From positions 1 to 38,273 of the forward strand of contig JAFSOQ010000026.1 in assembly GCA_017446845.1 (NCBI GenBank): DNA of 38,273 nt, in the 5' to 3' direction. A model generated the notes under the pieces. It was not told where the DNA came from. It saw nothing but the letters and a program-made list of their open reading frames with translations, and did not search any database. Positions 17,096-25,550 of the stretch are shown piece by piece. The stretch comes from Selenomonadaceae bacterium (GTDB lineage: Bacteria; Bacillota; Negativicutes; Selenomonadales; Selenomonadaceae). A program made the translations under genes and the position numbers. The stretch's first letter is position 1. Each line of letters begins with the position of its first letter.

Positions 17096-18817
17096 ATGGC
17101 AGATTATTTGACTGAAAACGCGGTGTTCACGTGCAATCAAGGCGGAATAATTAAATGCGAGGACAGCAATAATAAATCGGTCAGTCACAACGGCGCGGCT
17201 CTTTTGACAACGAGCGCAACGCTTAAATCCAAAACGGGCATTTGCCAAATTTTGTTGGCGGCTCAAGTTAAACCTCCGCTTTGCAAATGTCAGTTGACTA
17301 AATGGTTGCCGGGCTTTTCTCCGATGAAAATTTCCAATGGCAATCCGCTTTTGACTGATTCGGCAAAAAATTTTTGTAATGTCGGCGGTTCAATCAGCGT
17401 ACAATTTTCGGGGCATGTCAATAAAATCACGACGGGCACCGCTCCTGCCTCGATGAACATTGCGGCGGCTCAAGTCGTCAAAGTCGTTAATCGCGACGAA
17501 AAAATTTCTGCGGGCGAGCAAAATAAAAATTCGGCTGAAGTTCAAAGCAAATCATCATCTGCGGAAAAAATTGACACTCCCGAAAATTTAGACGCTCCCG
17601 AAAAAATTTCAGCCGTTGCAGGAATTTCGGCAACTTCAAAGAAAATTGAGCAGGGAAAATTATTTTGCCCGTTCAAAGCGGATTCGGAGCGTTGTAAAAA
17701 TTGCGCGTACCCGAAAACCGCGACGACGATTGATAACGACGCAAAAAAGTTGTTCGATAATTATCGGCAGTACACGGAAGAAATTTCCAATCGCGACGCC
17801 GTGGACGAGCATTATTATAAAATGTTTGAGGCTTACGGGAAGTCGCGCTGGTCGTATCAATCGCACCACATCATTTGCGGCAATCAAGTTTTTGCTCCGC
17901 ACGTCGAGATTGTTCGGTTGGCTAATTTTTTCGGCTACGACATAAACAACGCGCTGAATTGTATTCGATTGGTCTCGCGCGAAGACGATTACGGCGCAAA
18001 GCCCGGCGGCAAATCGGCGAGTGCTTATGACATAATGAGTTTGTCGAAAATTCAATGGCATTTGGGCGGACACAGTTATAAATTTTCGCCGAAGGAAACC
18101 GAACGCATAAAAAAAAGAATTCGATACTTTAAAAAGAACGGCGGCGATAAAATTTTAAACTACAGCGAACTTCTATCCGCCGAGCTTACAAAAATCGAAT
18201 CGGCTTTGACGGCGCAACGCGTCTGCAAAAATGATGAACGGCAGAAAAAAATTTTTATCGAGCGCATGAACAATTTATCGCGCAAAGTCAAGGCGGCTCT
18301 CGGAAGTTTTGCCGAAAAGCCGCAGCAAAGTTTTCCGTTCTACGTTTCCAAGGAGGCATATACATTCGCCTTTGCCCTGCCGCAAACCGCGAAAATTATT
18401 TTGATTCGCCGCGCAGAGGATAAAACTTTTTTGTTTGAAAAATTTCGCGCCGAACGCTTTGATGAAATAATTCAATCCGAGGACGGACGAAAATTACTGT
18501 TCAAGCCGATTCTGGAAAAAATTTTGAGCAATCCGAAAAAATTTTCACTCGACACGCGGCGCAGTAAAATTGAGTGCGTGACCTTCTGCGAAAACGCGGA
18601 GTATTTTATTTTTGCCGATGACGTGAATTTTTCGGACGTGCCCTTTCTGACCGATGAAAAATTTTCTAAAAAACTTATCGGGACTGCAAGCGACGGAATA
18701 AAATTTTTGGAGGACAACGAATCTGAAATTTTAATCTGGTTGCGCGATTTGCAGGACGATTATCAATACACCGCGCCGAAAAGAAAAATTAAAGAGCGAC
18801 TTGCTTTGATTGAATAA
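17096..18817 (+). CDS. PAAR-like (DUF4280) protein fused to an AHH-type nuclease toxin
   Basis: The 573-residue protein begins with a DUF4280/PAAR-like tip domain (about 1-125): cysteines in VFTCNQGG, KPPLCKCQLTKW and FCNVGGSISVQFSGH, plus GNPLLTDS. A low-complexity linker (about 130-190) and a CKNC pair follow. Residues 250-335 look like the AHH nuclease family of the HNH/Endo VII superfamily: SYQSHHIICGNQVF (His257-His258), GYDINNALNCIRLVS, and WHLGGHSYKF (His322, His326). The last 230 residues are unassigned. No signal peptide is seen, as expected for cargo loaded on a spike. DUF4280 proteins cap VgrG spikes of contractile systems. The next gene encodes an Imm11-like protein, so this is probably an antibacterial effector. 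Confidence 0.8.
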   Translation: MADYLTENAVFTCNQGGIIKCEDSNNKSVSHNGAALLTTSATLKSKTGICQILLAAQVKPPLCKCQLTKWLPGFSPMKISNGNPLLTDSAKNFCNVGGSISVQFSGHVNKITTGTAPASMNIAAAQVVKVVNRDEKISAGEQNKNSAEVQSKSSSAEKIDTPENLDAPEKISAVAGISATSKKIEQGKLFCPFKADSERCKNCAYPKTATTIDNDAKKLFDNYRQYTEEISNRDAVDEHYYKMFEAYGKSRWSYQSHHIICGNQVFAPHVEIVRLANFFGYDINNALNCIRLVSREDDYGAKPGGKSASAYDIMSLSKIQWHLGGHSYKFSPKETERIKKRIRYFKKNGGDKILNYSELLSAELTKIESALTAQRVCKNDERQKKIFIERMNNLSRKVKAALGSFAEKPQQSFPFYVSKEAYTFAFALPQTAKIILIRRAEDKTFLFEKFRAERFDEIIQSEDGRKLLFKPILEKILSNPKKFSLDTRRSKIECVTFCENAEYFIFADDVNFSDVPFLTDEKFSKKLIGTASDGIKFLEDNESEILIWLRDLQDDYQYTAPKRKIKERLALIE

Positions 18818-18844
18818 AATTTTCAAGACGGGAGATTACACTCG

Positions 18845-19405
18845 GTGAAATTTTTTGTCATGTACGCGGAAACTTGCATGGAAGATTATGTCGTTCCGGG
18901 CGAAGAAATTTTTCAGCTGGAACGAGCTTGCTTGAATTCGGAATTTCAATTTCTGGACAAGTCAACGCTCACCGCAGAAATTTCCGACGAAGGCGGCTTA
19001 TACTTCCCCGATTTTATTTTGTGCGGAGTAATTCCTTTGGTTTCGACGGAATTTAAACGCGTGCTTGAAAATTTCGGCGCGGATTATATTTTCTTCAAGC
19101 CGATTCGATTGACGGCTGCCGAACTCGGACGCGTCGAAGAATTTTGGTTGGCATTGCCGCCGCGAATAAATTGCTTGGATTGGGAGCGCAGTACAATCGA
19201 AGTCGAAGATAACGAATTTTTGCCGCCCGTCGAACTCATACGCGAGGCGAAAAAAATTTTCATAGACGAAAACCAAATCGGACGTTATGACATTTTTAAA
19301 TTGGCGGGCGTCGTCAATCAAGAAATAATCGTAACGGAGCGACTTAAAAACGCTCTGGAAGTCGCGAACTTGGAAAATTTATTTTTTTATGAAACGGGGG
19401 AATAA
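18845..19405 (+). CDS. Imm11-like immunity protein
   Basis: The 186-residue acidic cytosolic protein starts at GTG 18845 (gacgggag upstream). Its C-terminal third has the pattern of the Imm11 (DUF1629) immunity family: FIDENQIGRYDIFKLAG, then EIIVTERLKNALE and LENLFFYE. The N-terminal half (YVVPGEEIFQLE, PLVSTEFKRVLENFG) also fits that family. It sits directly after the nuclease-effector gene, the normal order for toxin and immunity, and should neutralise the AHH nuclease. The next gene starts 3 nt after its stop. Confidence 0.75.
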   Translation: MKFFVMYAETCMEDYVVPGEEIFQLERACLNSEFQFLDKSTLTAEISDEGGLYFPDFILCGVIPLVSTEFKRVLENFGADYIFFKPIRLTAAELGRVEEFWLALPPRINCLDWERSTIEVEDNEFLPPVELIREAKKIFIDENQIGRYDIFKLAGVVNQEIIVTERLKNALEVANLENLFFYETGE

Positions 19406-19407
19406 TT

Positions 19408-21690
19408 TTGGCGAATCAAACTCACAAGACAATTATCTTTGAGGAATTTGACAGCTCGACGGATAATCTCTACACGATAATTAACAACGACCCGTCGGAT
19501 AATAAACTTGCCGAAGAAATTGAAAACAAATTGCTCGTCAAGTCGTTTGAAGAGTTCATGGAAAAATTTGCGCCGAAAGTTTACGAAGTTGCTTGGCGCG
19601 AACCCGACAGCGGCAATATTAAATTTCTTTACACGACCGACCCCACAAAGTTTGCGGGCTATCCCAATTTCCAAATTAAAATAAGCGACCATGCCTTTTA
19701 CAGAGCACTTGCCAAACTTTACGAGACACGCGGCAGCACGGGGCAATCCAATTTGAAATTCGACGACAGGGAAATTATGGAAATGTTGACGCCGAAAAAA
19801 GAATTGGAAGAGGCTCGCGACATTCGCCAGAAAATGGATTACAATCTGCAACTTTACTACGAGGCAGAGGCTCGCGGCGACAGAAGCGAAATGAATTTGG
19901 CAAGCGATAAAGTTATGGAGTGCAGAGAAAAAATCAGCGAATATGCCTCCTCGCCGCTGAATAAATTGTTGCCGATTCTTATCGACGACATCGATAAAAA
20001 ATTGGAACTGCTCGGCAGCGGAGTCAGTAGCGACGGCACGAAAAGCGATACTCCCAAAGCTCTTCCGAGTTACGGCGTTTTATATCTCAATGAGGCGGGG
20101 CAACTGGATATTCTCGACAATCAAAAACGGGAAACTGTTCTTAAAGCTCTGCCGTCTGCGGACGACAAAAAAGGCGGCTCGCTCGTCGTGGCGAACGATA
20201 ATCATCCCGCGCAAATTACGACCTTGCCCGCCAAACCCGCGCAAAATAAATCCGAAAGTCCCGTGCCGGACAAGCAGACTTTGCATAATCAAATTGCCGA
20301 AACTATCGTTATGGATTACGAGGAAGAAGCCGAAATTCAAAACGAGCAAGTTAAAAGTTTAATCGTGTCGACTTTCGCGCCGCTTGCCGCAAATAAAAAA
20401 ATTGACCTCGCGACGCTTGACGAAGATAAATTGGTTGCCACGAAAAAAATGTATGAAAATGCTTACGCGTCGGCTCGGCAATCTTTTGCAAACGAAATGT
20501 CCCGAATTGTCGAAAGTCTTTTGGGCGTCAAAACATTTTTCGACCACGCGACAGTTGACGGCGGCGAATCTTCACAAATTCCCGAAGGCGTAATCATTGC
20601 GAATTGTAAGGCGTCTCGGTTGCTGAAGATAAAAGATAAATTTACTTCCAAGATGAAACTTTTGGGCAAAGACCAAGGAAGAGACCGAATTTGGTTTGCA
20701 GTTGTGCCGAGTGTCTTCGAGAAACCGCCCGTTAAAAATGATACCAATTTTGAAAAAACCGGTCCTCTCGGCGGTCCTTTGCGCAGAAAAAAAGATTCTG
20801 CCGAAAAAATCAGCGACGATTATGTTAATCTCAATGCCTTGAAAGAATTTATTGAGATTATGGAAAAGGCAAAGATTATGACGGTCTTTAATATTCGCGC
20901 CAAAAACGGCAACACATTCGCCGATTTGACCGCCGCCGAAGTTCAAAACAAAATTGAAACTTTCGAGACTTGCAACTACAGCCACGCGGCTTATGCTTAT
21001 CCGAATTTTACTTTGATTAACGAGAGAATTTTGAAACCGTTTGAAGGTCAGGACACTACTGAAATAAATCTGCCCGGCATTTTTATCGACGCGGCATATC
21101 CTGCGGCGGGTTTGCTCGTCGCCTCTCAGCAGACAAAAGTTTTGGACGGCAGAAAACTTAAATACGACAGGGAAAGTCCTTGTGTCAGCGTCAATTTCGA
21201 GGAATTGGAAGTTAAGAAAAAATTGCCGACGAAATTTAATCGCGAAGCTGTTTTGCGTCGCAGCGAAGATTTAATCCGCGCCATCAATGAAAATATGTTC
21301 GGCTTTGCATTCAGCGGCGACGAGGTTAAAGACAACGACGGCGTTTGGAAAAATTCTTACGTCCACTGCGCCCGCACTCTCGCCAAAAATAAAAAGACCG
21401 GCAATTACAAGCCGATTTATCAAACGCTCACGGAAGATTACATCGCGCAAGATTTGAACCTTTTGGCGTCCAAAAGTAAGGAAGAAGTTGAAAAGCGTAT
21501 CAAAAGAATCAATAAAGATTGCGAAGACAAAAACGGTCAGAAAAATCGCTACGCAGGTTGCGTGAATCTTCTTTTGCGCGAGAATGAAAAAATTGACGAA
21601 CAGCTCAGCGAAGACAGCGGCAAAATTAAAATTCTGGTTCACTTCGCGGGCGGCGACAGTTACGTTGAAATTGATGTCGAGAGCGATTGA
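19408..21690 (+). CDS. Putative contractile sheath protein (TssB/TssC-like by position)
   Basis: The 760-residue protein starts at TTG 19408, 7 nt after a GGGGG ribosome site. The N-terminal part (1-200) has LLVKSFEEFMEKFAPKVYE and a helical segment. A Lys/Asp/Pro-rich linker (about 200-320) separates it from a C-terminal half containing IWFAVVPSVF, a YAYPNFTLI segment, LPGIFIDAAYPAAGLL and YVHCARTLAKNKKTG. No transmembrane segments are seen. The assignment rests on gene order: it immediately precedes the tube and spike genes, as sheath genes do in contractile systems. The length would fit a fused small-plus-large sheath subunit. I do not recognise a diagnostic motif, so another structural role is possible. 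Confidence 0.5.
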   Translation: MANQTHKTIIFEEFDSSTDNLYTIINNDPSDNKLAEEIENKLLVKSFEEFMEKFAPKVYEVAWREPDSGNIKFLYTTDPTKFAGYPNFQIKISDHAFYRALAKLYETRGSTGQSNLKFDDREIMEMLTPKKELEEARDIRQKMDYNLQLYYEAEARGDRSEMNLASDKVMECREKISEYASSPLNKLLPILIDDIDKKLELLGSGVSSDGTKSDTPKALPSYGVLYLNEAGQLDILDNQKRETVLKALPSADDKKGGSLVVANDNHPAQITTLPAKPAQNKSESPVPDKQTLHNQIAETIVMDYEEEAEIQNEQVKSLIVSTFAPLAANKKIDLATLDEDKLVATKKMYENAYASARQSFANEMSRIVESLLGVKTFFDHATVDGGESSQIPEGVIIANCKASRLLKIKDKFTSKMKLLGKDQGRDRIWFAVVPSVFEKPPVKNDTNFEKTGPLGGPLRRKKDSAEKISDDYVNLNALKEFIEIMEKAKIMTVFNIRAKNGNTFADLTAAEVQNKIETFETCNYSHAAYAYPNFTLINERILKPFEGQDTTEINLPGIFIDAAYPAAGLLVASQQTKVLDGRKLKYDRESPCVSVNFEELEVKKKLPTKFNREAVLRRSEDLIRAINENMFGFAFSGDEVKDNDGVWKNSYVHCARTLAKNKKTGNYKPIYQTLTEDYIAQDLNLLASKSKEEVEKRIKRINKDCEDKNGQKNRYAGCVNLLLRENEKIDEQLSEDSGKIKILVHFAGGDSYVEIDVESD

Positions 21691-21702
21691 GGAGGTTAAA
21701 AA

Positions 21703-22152
21703 ATGGTTTTTATTGTTAAAATCACTGCAGATGACGGCACGGTTATCGAACTCGGAAAAGCGGAGCAAGAGGAAAATAATCAGGGAAATTGCTTGACGGA
21801 CGTAAATATTCACTTGGACACAATCGACAACGACGCCAAACAAAAATCCTCGGCAATGCTCGCGAAAATTGAAGTCTTCGGAAAAATTTACGAGGAAAGC
21901 AATTCGAAGACCATGTACAAATCTCTTTTCGATTGGGCAAAGTCGCTCGAAAAAAATCAGTGGTACAGAACCGTTGACATTGAAATAAAAGATGACGGCG
22001 GCGAAGAGACTTTCCGCAAATATCACTTTGAAAAAGTTTTCGTCGTCGATTACAAAGAATTTTACGGCAAAAACAATGATATGAAGGACAATCACTTTAA
22101 ACTTTTCATGACGCAAAAAGAAAATACTTTCAAGACAATCGAAACGTATTGA
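21703..22152 (+). CDS. Putative tail-tube protein (Hcp/TssD-like)
   Basis: The 149-residue protein is beta-rich and of tube-subunit size. Segments such as VNIHLDTIDNDAKQKSSAML, SLFDWAKSLEKNQWYRTVDI and RKYHFEKVFVVDYKEFYG match the general pattern of Hcp/phage tube proteins annotated in Firmicutes injection clusters. The ATG at 21703 follows a strong gaggaggt site, suggesting high expression, as expected for a polymerising subunit. It lies between the putative sheath and the VgrG-like gene. The Hcp call is by size, order and general resemblance, not a unique motif. Confidence 0.6.
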   Translation: MVFIVKITADDGTVIELGKAEQEENNQGNCLTDVNIHLDTIDNDAKQKSSAMLAKIEVFGKIYEESNSKTMYKSLFDWAKSLEKNQWYRTVDIEIKDDGGEETFRKYHFEKVFVVDYKEFYGKNNDMKDNHFKLFMTQKENTFKTIETY

Positions 22153-22167
22153 TTGGCGGTCACTGCA

Positions 22168-23595
22168 ATGCAAATAAAAAACTTCGCCAAAATTGAATTC
22201 CTCAAAACTTTTGAGCTGATAAAACACGTCGGCGAACACAGCCGCTTAAATTTTTCCGCGTCGATTGTCGAAACTGCGGCGGAAAATTGCCTTGAGAGCA
22301 CGGGGAAAATAATTTCGGTGACGACCGATGACAATATGCCTGTATTTTTCGGACGAGTCGAATCAGTAGAAGTTGAAAACTTTTTCGGCTCGTCCGAAAT
22401 TCATGTTTCGTGCGTGTCGTTGTCGATTTTATCCGATGAAAATTTTAAGACGCGAATTTTTCACAATCCCGATAAAAAATTATCCGACGTGTTGAGTGAT
22501 TCGCGGCTCGCTTTGGAGTCTTGCAATCTGAAACTTTCTGCGGACGTTGCCAATTTGAAATATCCGAACGTTATTTTGCAGAATAAGGAAACGAATTTTC
22601 AATTTATCTCGCGGCTCGCAAAAAATATCGGGCAAAATTTTTGGGTCGTCGATACGATTCAGCCGGCGAATATTATCATAGATTCTTGCATAAATAAATC
22701 TGCCCGCGAAATCAAACGCAAGCAAATTATTTCCGAACGTCGAGTTAAAGTCGGCAAAAGTTTTAAATCGTTCGTGAAGGTCGATAAAATTTTTGAGCTT
22801 GGGCAGGTCGTCACGGTCGAAGGCAATTCAAAAGAGTTCGTCATCATCGGCGTAAAAATTTCGCTTGAACACGAGGTATATATTTTTTGCTACGAACTGG
22901 CAGAAAATAAACCGTCGCCGCCAAAAATTTCCGACGCGCCGATTTTAGCCAAAACCGTGAAACTTCACGCCAAAGTTAAAAATACCAATGACCCGAAAAA
23001 ATCGGGCAGGATTCAAGTCAGTTTCGACGATAAATTTCTTGAGGATATGGACGAAAAAAATCCGCTGTGGATTCCCTATCGCACGCCCTACAGCGGCAAG
23101 AACGGCGGCATTGTTTTTATCCCCGACGAAGGCGACATAGTTGAAATTTTTTTTACCAATGAGGAAGTTTATTGCGTCGCCGCGCTCCGAGAAAATCCGC
23201 TTGCCGAAGAATGTCAAAAGGTCGCAGAAAAATATATCGGCAACAACACAAAGCAGAGAATTTTTTTTAAGGAAAAGTCGCTTGAATTGTTTTCCGATAA
23301 ATACAAAATCGTTATGGACGAACGCGGCATTGAATTGGTCGTCGATAAAAATTCAATCGTCATAAACAAGCAGGGGATTTTGATTCAGACGGCGGACAGT
23401 AAAATTTCTCTCGCAAAAGATTTAGCCGCGCAGGTCGGCGGGAAAATTGAATTGCGCGCCAAAGATACGGAAATAAATTCCGGCGGCAAAATAAAATTGG
23501 GCGGCAATGAAATTTCTGTTGACGGGAGCGGCGCGACGAATGTTAAAGCCGGCAGCACGTTGAAACTCGCGGGCAGTAAGATTGAACTTTGCTGA
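22168..23595 (+). CDS. VgrG-like spike protein
   Basis: The 475-residue protein has an N-terminal gp27-like region (to about 250, including a QNKETNFQFISRLAKNIGQ segment typical of late-control D / VgrG proteins). A gp5-type OB domain follows at about 270-345 (NDPKKSGRIQVSFDD, LWIPYRTPYSG, GGIVFIPDEGDIVEIFF). The C-terminal tail, from about 380, has short repeating beta strands ending GSTLKLAGSKIELC, as in a triple-stranded beta spike. A PAAR-like protein encoded upstream would sit on this tip. I chose ATG 22168; an in-frame TTG at 22153, directly after the tube stop, is the alternative. Neither has a strong ribosome site, so coupling to the tube gene is likely. Confidence 0.82.
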   Translation: MQIKNFAKIEFLKTFELIKHVGEHSRLNFSASIVETAAENCLESTGKIISVTTDDNMPVFFGRVESVEVENFFGSSEIHVSCVSLSILSDENFKTRIFHNPDKKLSDVLSDSRLALESCNLKLSADVANLKYPNVILQNKETNFQFISRLAKNIGQNFWVVDTIQPANIIIDSCINKSAREIKRKQIISERRVKVGKSFKSFVKVDKIFELGQVVTVEGNSKEFVIIGVKISLEHEVYIFCYELAENKPSPPKISDAPILAKTVKLHAKVKNTNDPKKSGRIQVSFDDKFLEDMDEKNPLWIPYRTPYSGKNGGIVFIPDEGDIVEIFFTNEEVYCVAALRENPLAEECQKVAEKYIGNNTKQRIFFKEKSLELFSDKYKIVMDERGIELVVDKNSIVINKQGILIQTADSKISLAKDLAAQVGGKIELRAKDTEINSGGKIKLGGNEISVDGSGATNVKAGSTLKLAGSKIELC

Positions 23596-23613
23596 TTGTT
23601 TGGAGGGGAGATT

Positions 23614-24906
23614 TTGAATTACGAATTGGAACGCGACATGAAAAAAATAATTGCCGACACTTACTCAAGCGACAGCGACGAACGTCAAATGCTTGAGAAA
23701 ATTTTTTTTGCTCTGGGCAAGCACCAAGAAAAATTTTTGAACGAGTTGGAAGAACGAATCGCGGAAGAATCAGCCGGCAATAATTTTGATAAGGATTTTG
23801 ATATTGCCGTTAAACTCGTCAAGCGCGGCGATTCGGAATCGCGACGCGGCTTTTTCCCGATTAAAACTTCTTCCGATTTAATTTTATCCGACCGCAAAGA
23901 ATCGCCGTTTGAAAAAAATCCGATTGCCGAGAATGAAATTTTTCAAGCGGAATTTTTCCTTGACGTGAATTACGAGGACATTAAAAATTTCTGCGAACCG
24001 AAAAGATACGTCGGACGGATTGTCACGGCGGACGGCACGTCGAAAAATTTTTCTTACACCCTGCGCCGCCATGAAAAATTTATCGCTCATGAAAAAATTT
24101 TGTTCGACCTTGCCGCGCTCTATAAAATTCGTCGCCCGATAATTTTTTCGCCCTATGCAAGAAAAGCCGTGGAAATTAAAATCGACGGGCTTGCCGAAGA
24201 AGATTTTTTGGACGTGCAAAATTTTGATTTGCGCTTGACCGATAACGGCTTGAGCGGAAAACTTTTGACCGATTGCGAGCTTTGCAGTAATATTCAAGTC
24301 GAGACGGCGGACACGAACAGCGGCGGCGAAATTGATGAATACGTCGGCGCGGACGAAATTTTGATACGCTACGAATATTTTCACACCTTCGAACGCGGCG
24401 ATAAAATTTTTATCCTGCCGAATCAGCCTTGCGACGATTTGCGAATCAAAGTCAGCGATGATGAACGGAAAATTATTTTCGGCTACAACAGCATTTTGAA
24501 GGAACGCGCTTGCAAAATTGTCCGATTGAACGGCGTCGAAGAAATTTCGGCGAACACGTTCACGAATGACTTTCCGCGTAAAAATTCTACTCTGCGCTTG
24601 AGGACGGAAGGCGACTTGGAAAAAGTTCTTTCCTGCTTTAACATGACGCGTTTCGGGAAAATTTTCCCCGCGCATTTCGGCAACCTCGGCGGCAATAAAA
24701 ATTTCAAACCCATTACGATTTATCGGCGCGAAGACCAATATTTTATTCCGACCGAAAATCGACTGCTCGGCAAATTCCGCAATAAGGCAATCTGCTACGT
24801 GAAATTTTCCGGCGGCGGGCAATTCAAAATCGACTACGCAAATTACGTGCTCCATTATCTTTCGCAAAATTATCCCGAATTCACTTGGGCGGGTGTCGAC
24901 GAATGA
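23614..24906 (+). CDS. Putative baseplate protein (TssF-like by position and N-terminus)
   Basis: The 430-residue protein starts at TTG 23614, 6 nt after GGAGGGG; a TTG at 23596 would lie upstream of that site. The N-terminus (NYELERDMKKIIADTY, then a helical acidic stretch) resembles the opening of TssF-type baseplate subunits, which start with a helical segment including YxxEL. The rest is beta-rich with many paired acidic and aromatic residues and no recognised motif. It overlaps the next gene by ATGA and follows the spike gene, the usual place of baseplate genes. Identity is inferred. Confidence 0.45.
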   Translation: MNYELERDMKKIIADTYSSDSDERQMLEKIFFALGKHQEKFLNELEERIAEESAGNNFDKDFDIAVKLVKRGDSESRRGFFPIKTSSDLILSDRKESPFEKNPIAENEIFQAEFFLDVNYEDIKNFCEPKRYVGRIVTADGTSKNFSYTLRRHEKFIAHEKILFDLAALYKIRRPIIFSPYARKAVEIKIDGLAEEDFLDVQNFDLRLTDNGLSGKLLTDCELCSNIQVETADTNSGGEIDEYVGADEILIRYEYFHTFERGDKIFILPNQPCDDLRIKVSDDERKIIFGYNSILKERACKIVRLNGVEEISANTFTNDFPRKNSTLRLRTEGDLEKVLSCFNMTRFGKIFPAHFGNLGGNKNFKPITIYRREDQYFIPTENRLLGKFRNKAICYVKFSGGGQFKIDYANYVLHYLSQNYPEFTWAGVDE

Positions 24907-25538
24907 AATACATTTGGCAAAATTACAGCGCGGAAAATAAATTTTACATAGAGACAAAGCCGCTGTCCCCTTATCTTGAAGTCGGCAACGTCGGAGGAAA
25001 AATTTTGGGCGTAAATCCGATTCCGCGTTTCTCTGAAATTTTTTCGCCGCTGTTTGAAAATAATTCGGAAGAAAATTTCAGGTCGCTCGAAAATTGTCTG
25101 CTGCATTATCCGGCAAAACTCGACTTGAAAAGCGGCGTGCACCGCGTATCAATTTTTGAGCACCGACTCGATAAAGAAATTCGGGAAAATTATTTCGGCG
25201 AACGACCCGCCAAACTTTACTTGTCACTGACGGAAAATGAGCGGCGAATTTTTTTAATCTACCTGCGAAGACACGAGGCGGCGCAAGGTTTGAAAAACTT
25301 TTTCTTCGACGCCGTGCAAGCATTTTTCCCCGAAACAAAATTTTATTTCCACGAGTGGGAGAAAAAAATTTTAATCTGCATTCCCCGCGACGAAACCGAG
25401 CACAATCAAAATTTAATGCAACTTTTGATTTTCTTCTTAATGGACATGGGCGCGGCTTACGAAATTTTTTGGAACGGTCATTTCGGGATAATCGGCGACA
25501 ACGAGACAATCCGCCTTGACGATTTTTTAATTTATTGA
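24903..25538 (+). CDS. Putative baseplate-associated protein (TssG-like by position)
   Basis: The 211-residue protein starts at ATG 24903 inside the stop of the previous gene (ATGA), so the two are translationally coupled and probably made in a fixed ratio. It has an aromatic-rich N-terminus, a central helical part (RRIFLIYLRRHEAAQGLKNF) and a C-terminal domain with QLLIFFLMDMGAAYEIFWNG and FGIIGDNETIRLDDF. There are no convincing membrane segments; the LLIFFLMDM stretch is too short and polar-flanked. I recognise no family motif. The tandem with the TssF-like gene suggests a wedge partner. Confidence 0.4.
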   Translation: MKYIWQNYSAENKFYIETKPLSPYLEVGNVGGKILGVNPIPRFSEIFSPLFENNSEENFRSLENCLLHYPAKLDLKSGVHRVSIFEHRLDKEIRENYFGERPAKLYLSLTENERRIFLIYLRRHEAAQGLKNFFFDAVQAFFPETKFYFHEWEKKILICIPRDETEHNQNLMQLLIFFLMDMGAAYEIFWNGHFGIIGDNETIRLDDFLIY

Positions 25539-25550
25539 GAGGTGAACCGC

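Noticed and set aside
21271-22239. 322-codon minus-strand frame
   Set aside because: Antisense across three plus-strand genes with good ribosome sites; composition is hydrophobic shadow sequence.
23884-24957. 357-codon minus-strand frame
   Set aside because: Antisense shadow of the 23614 gene; no ribosome site or family motif.
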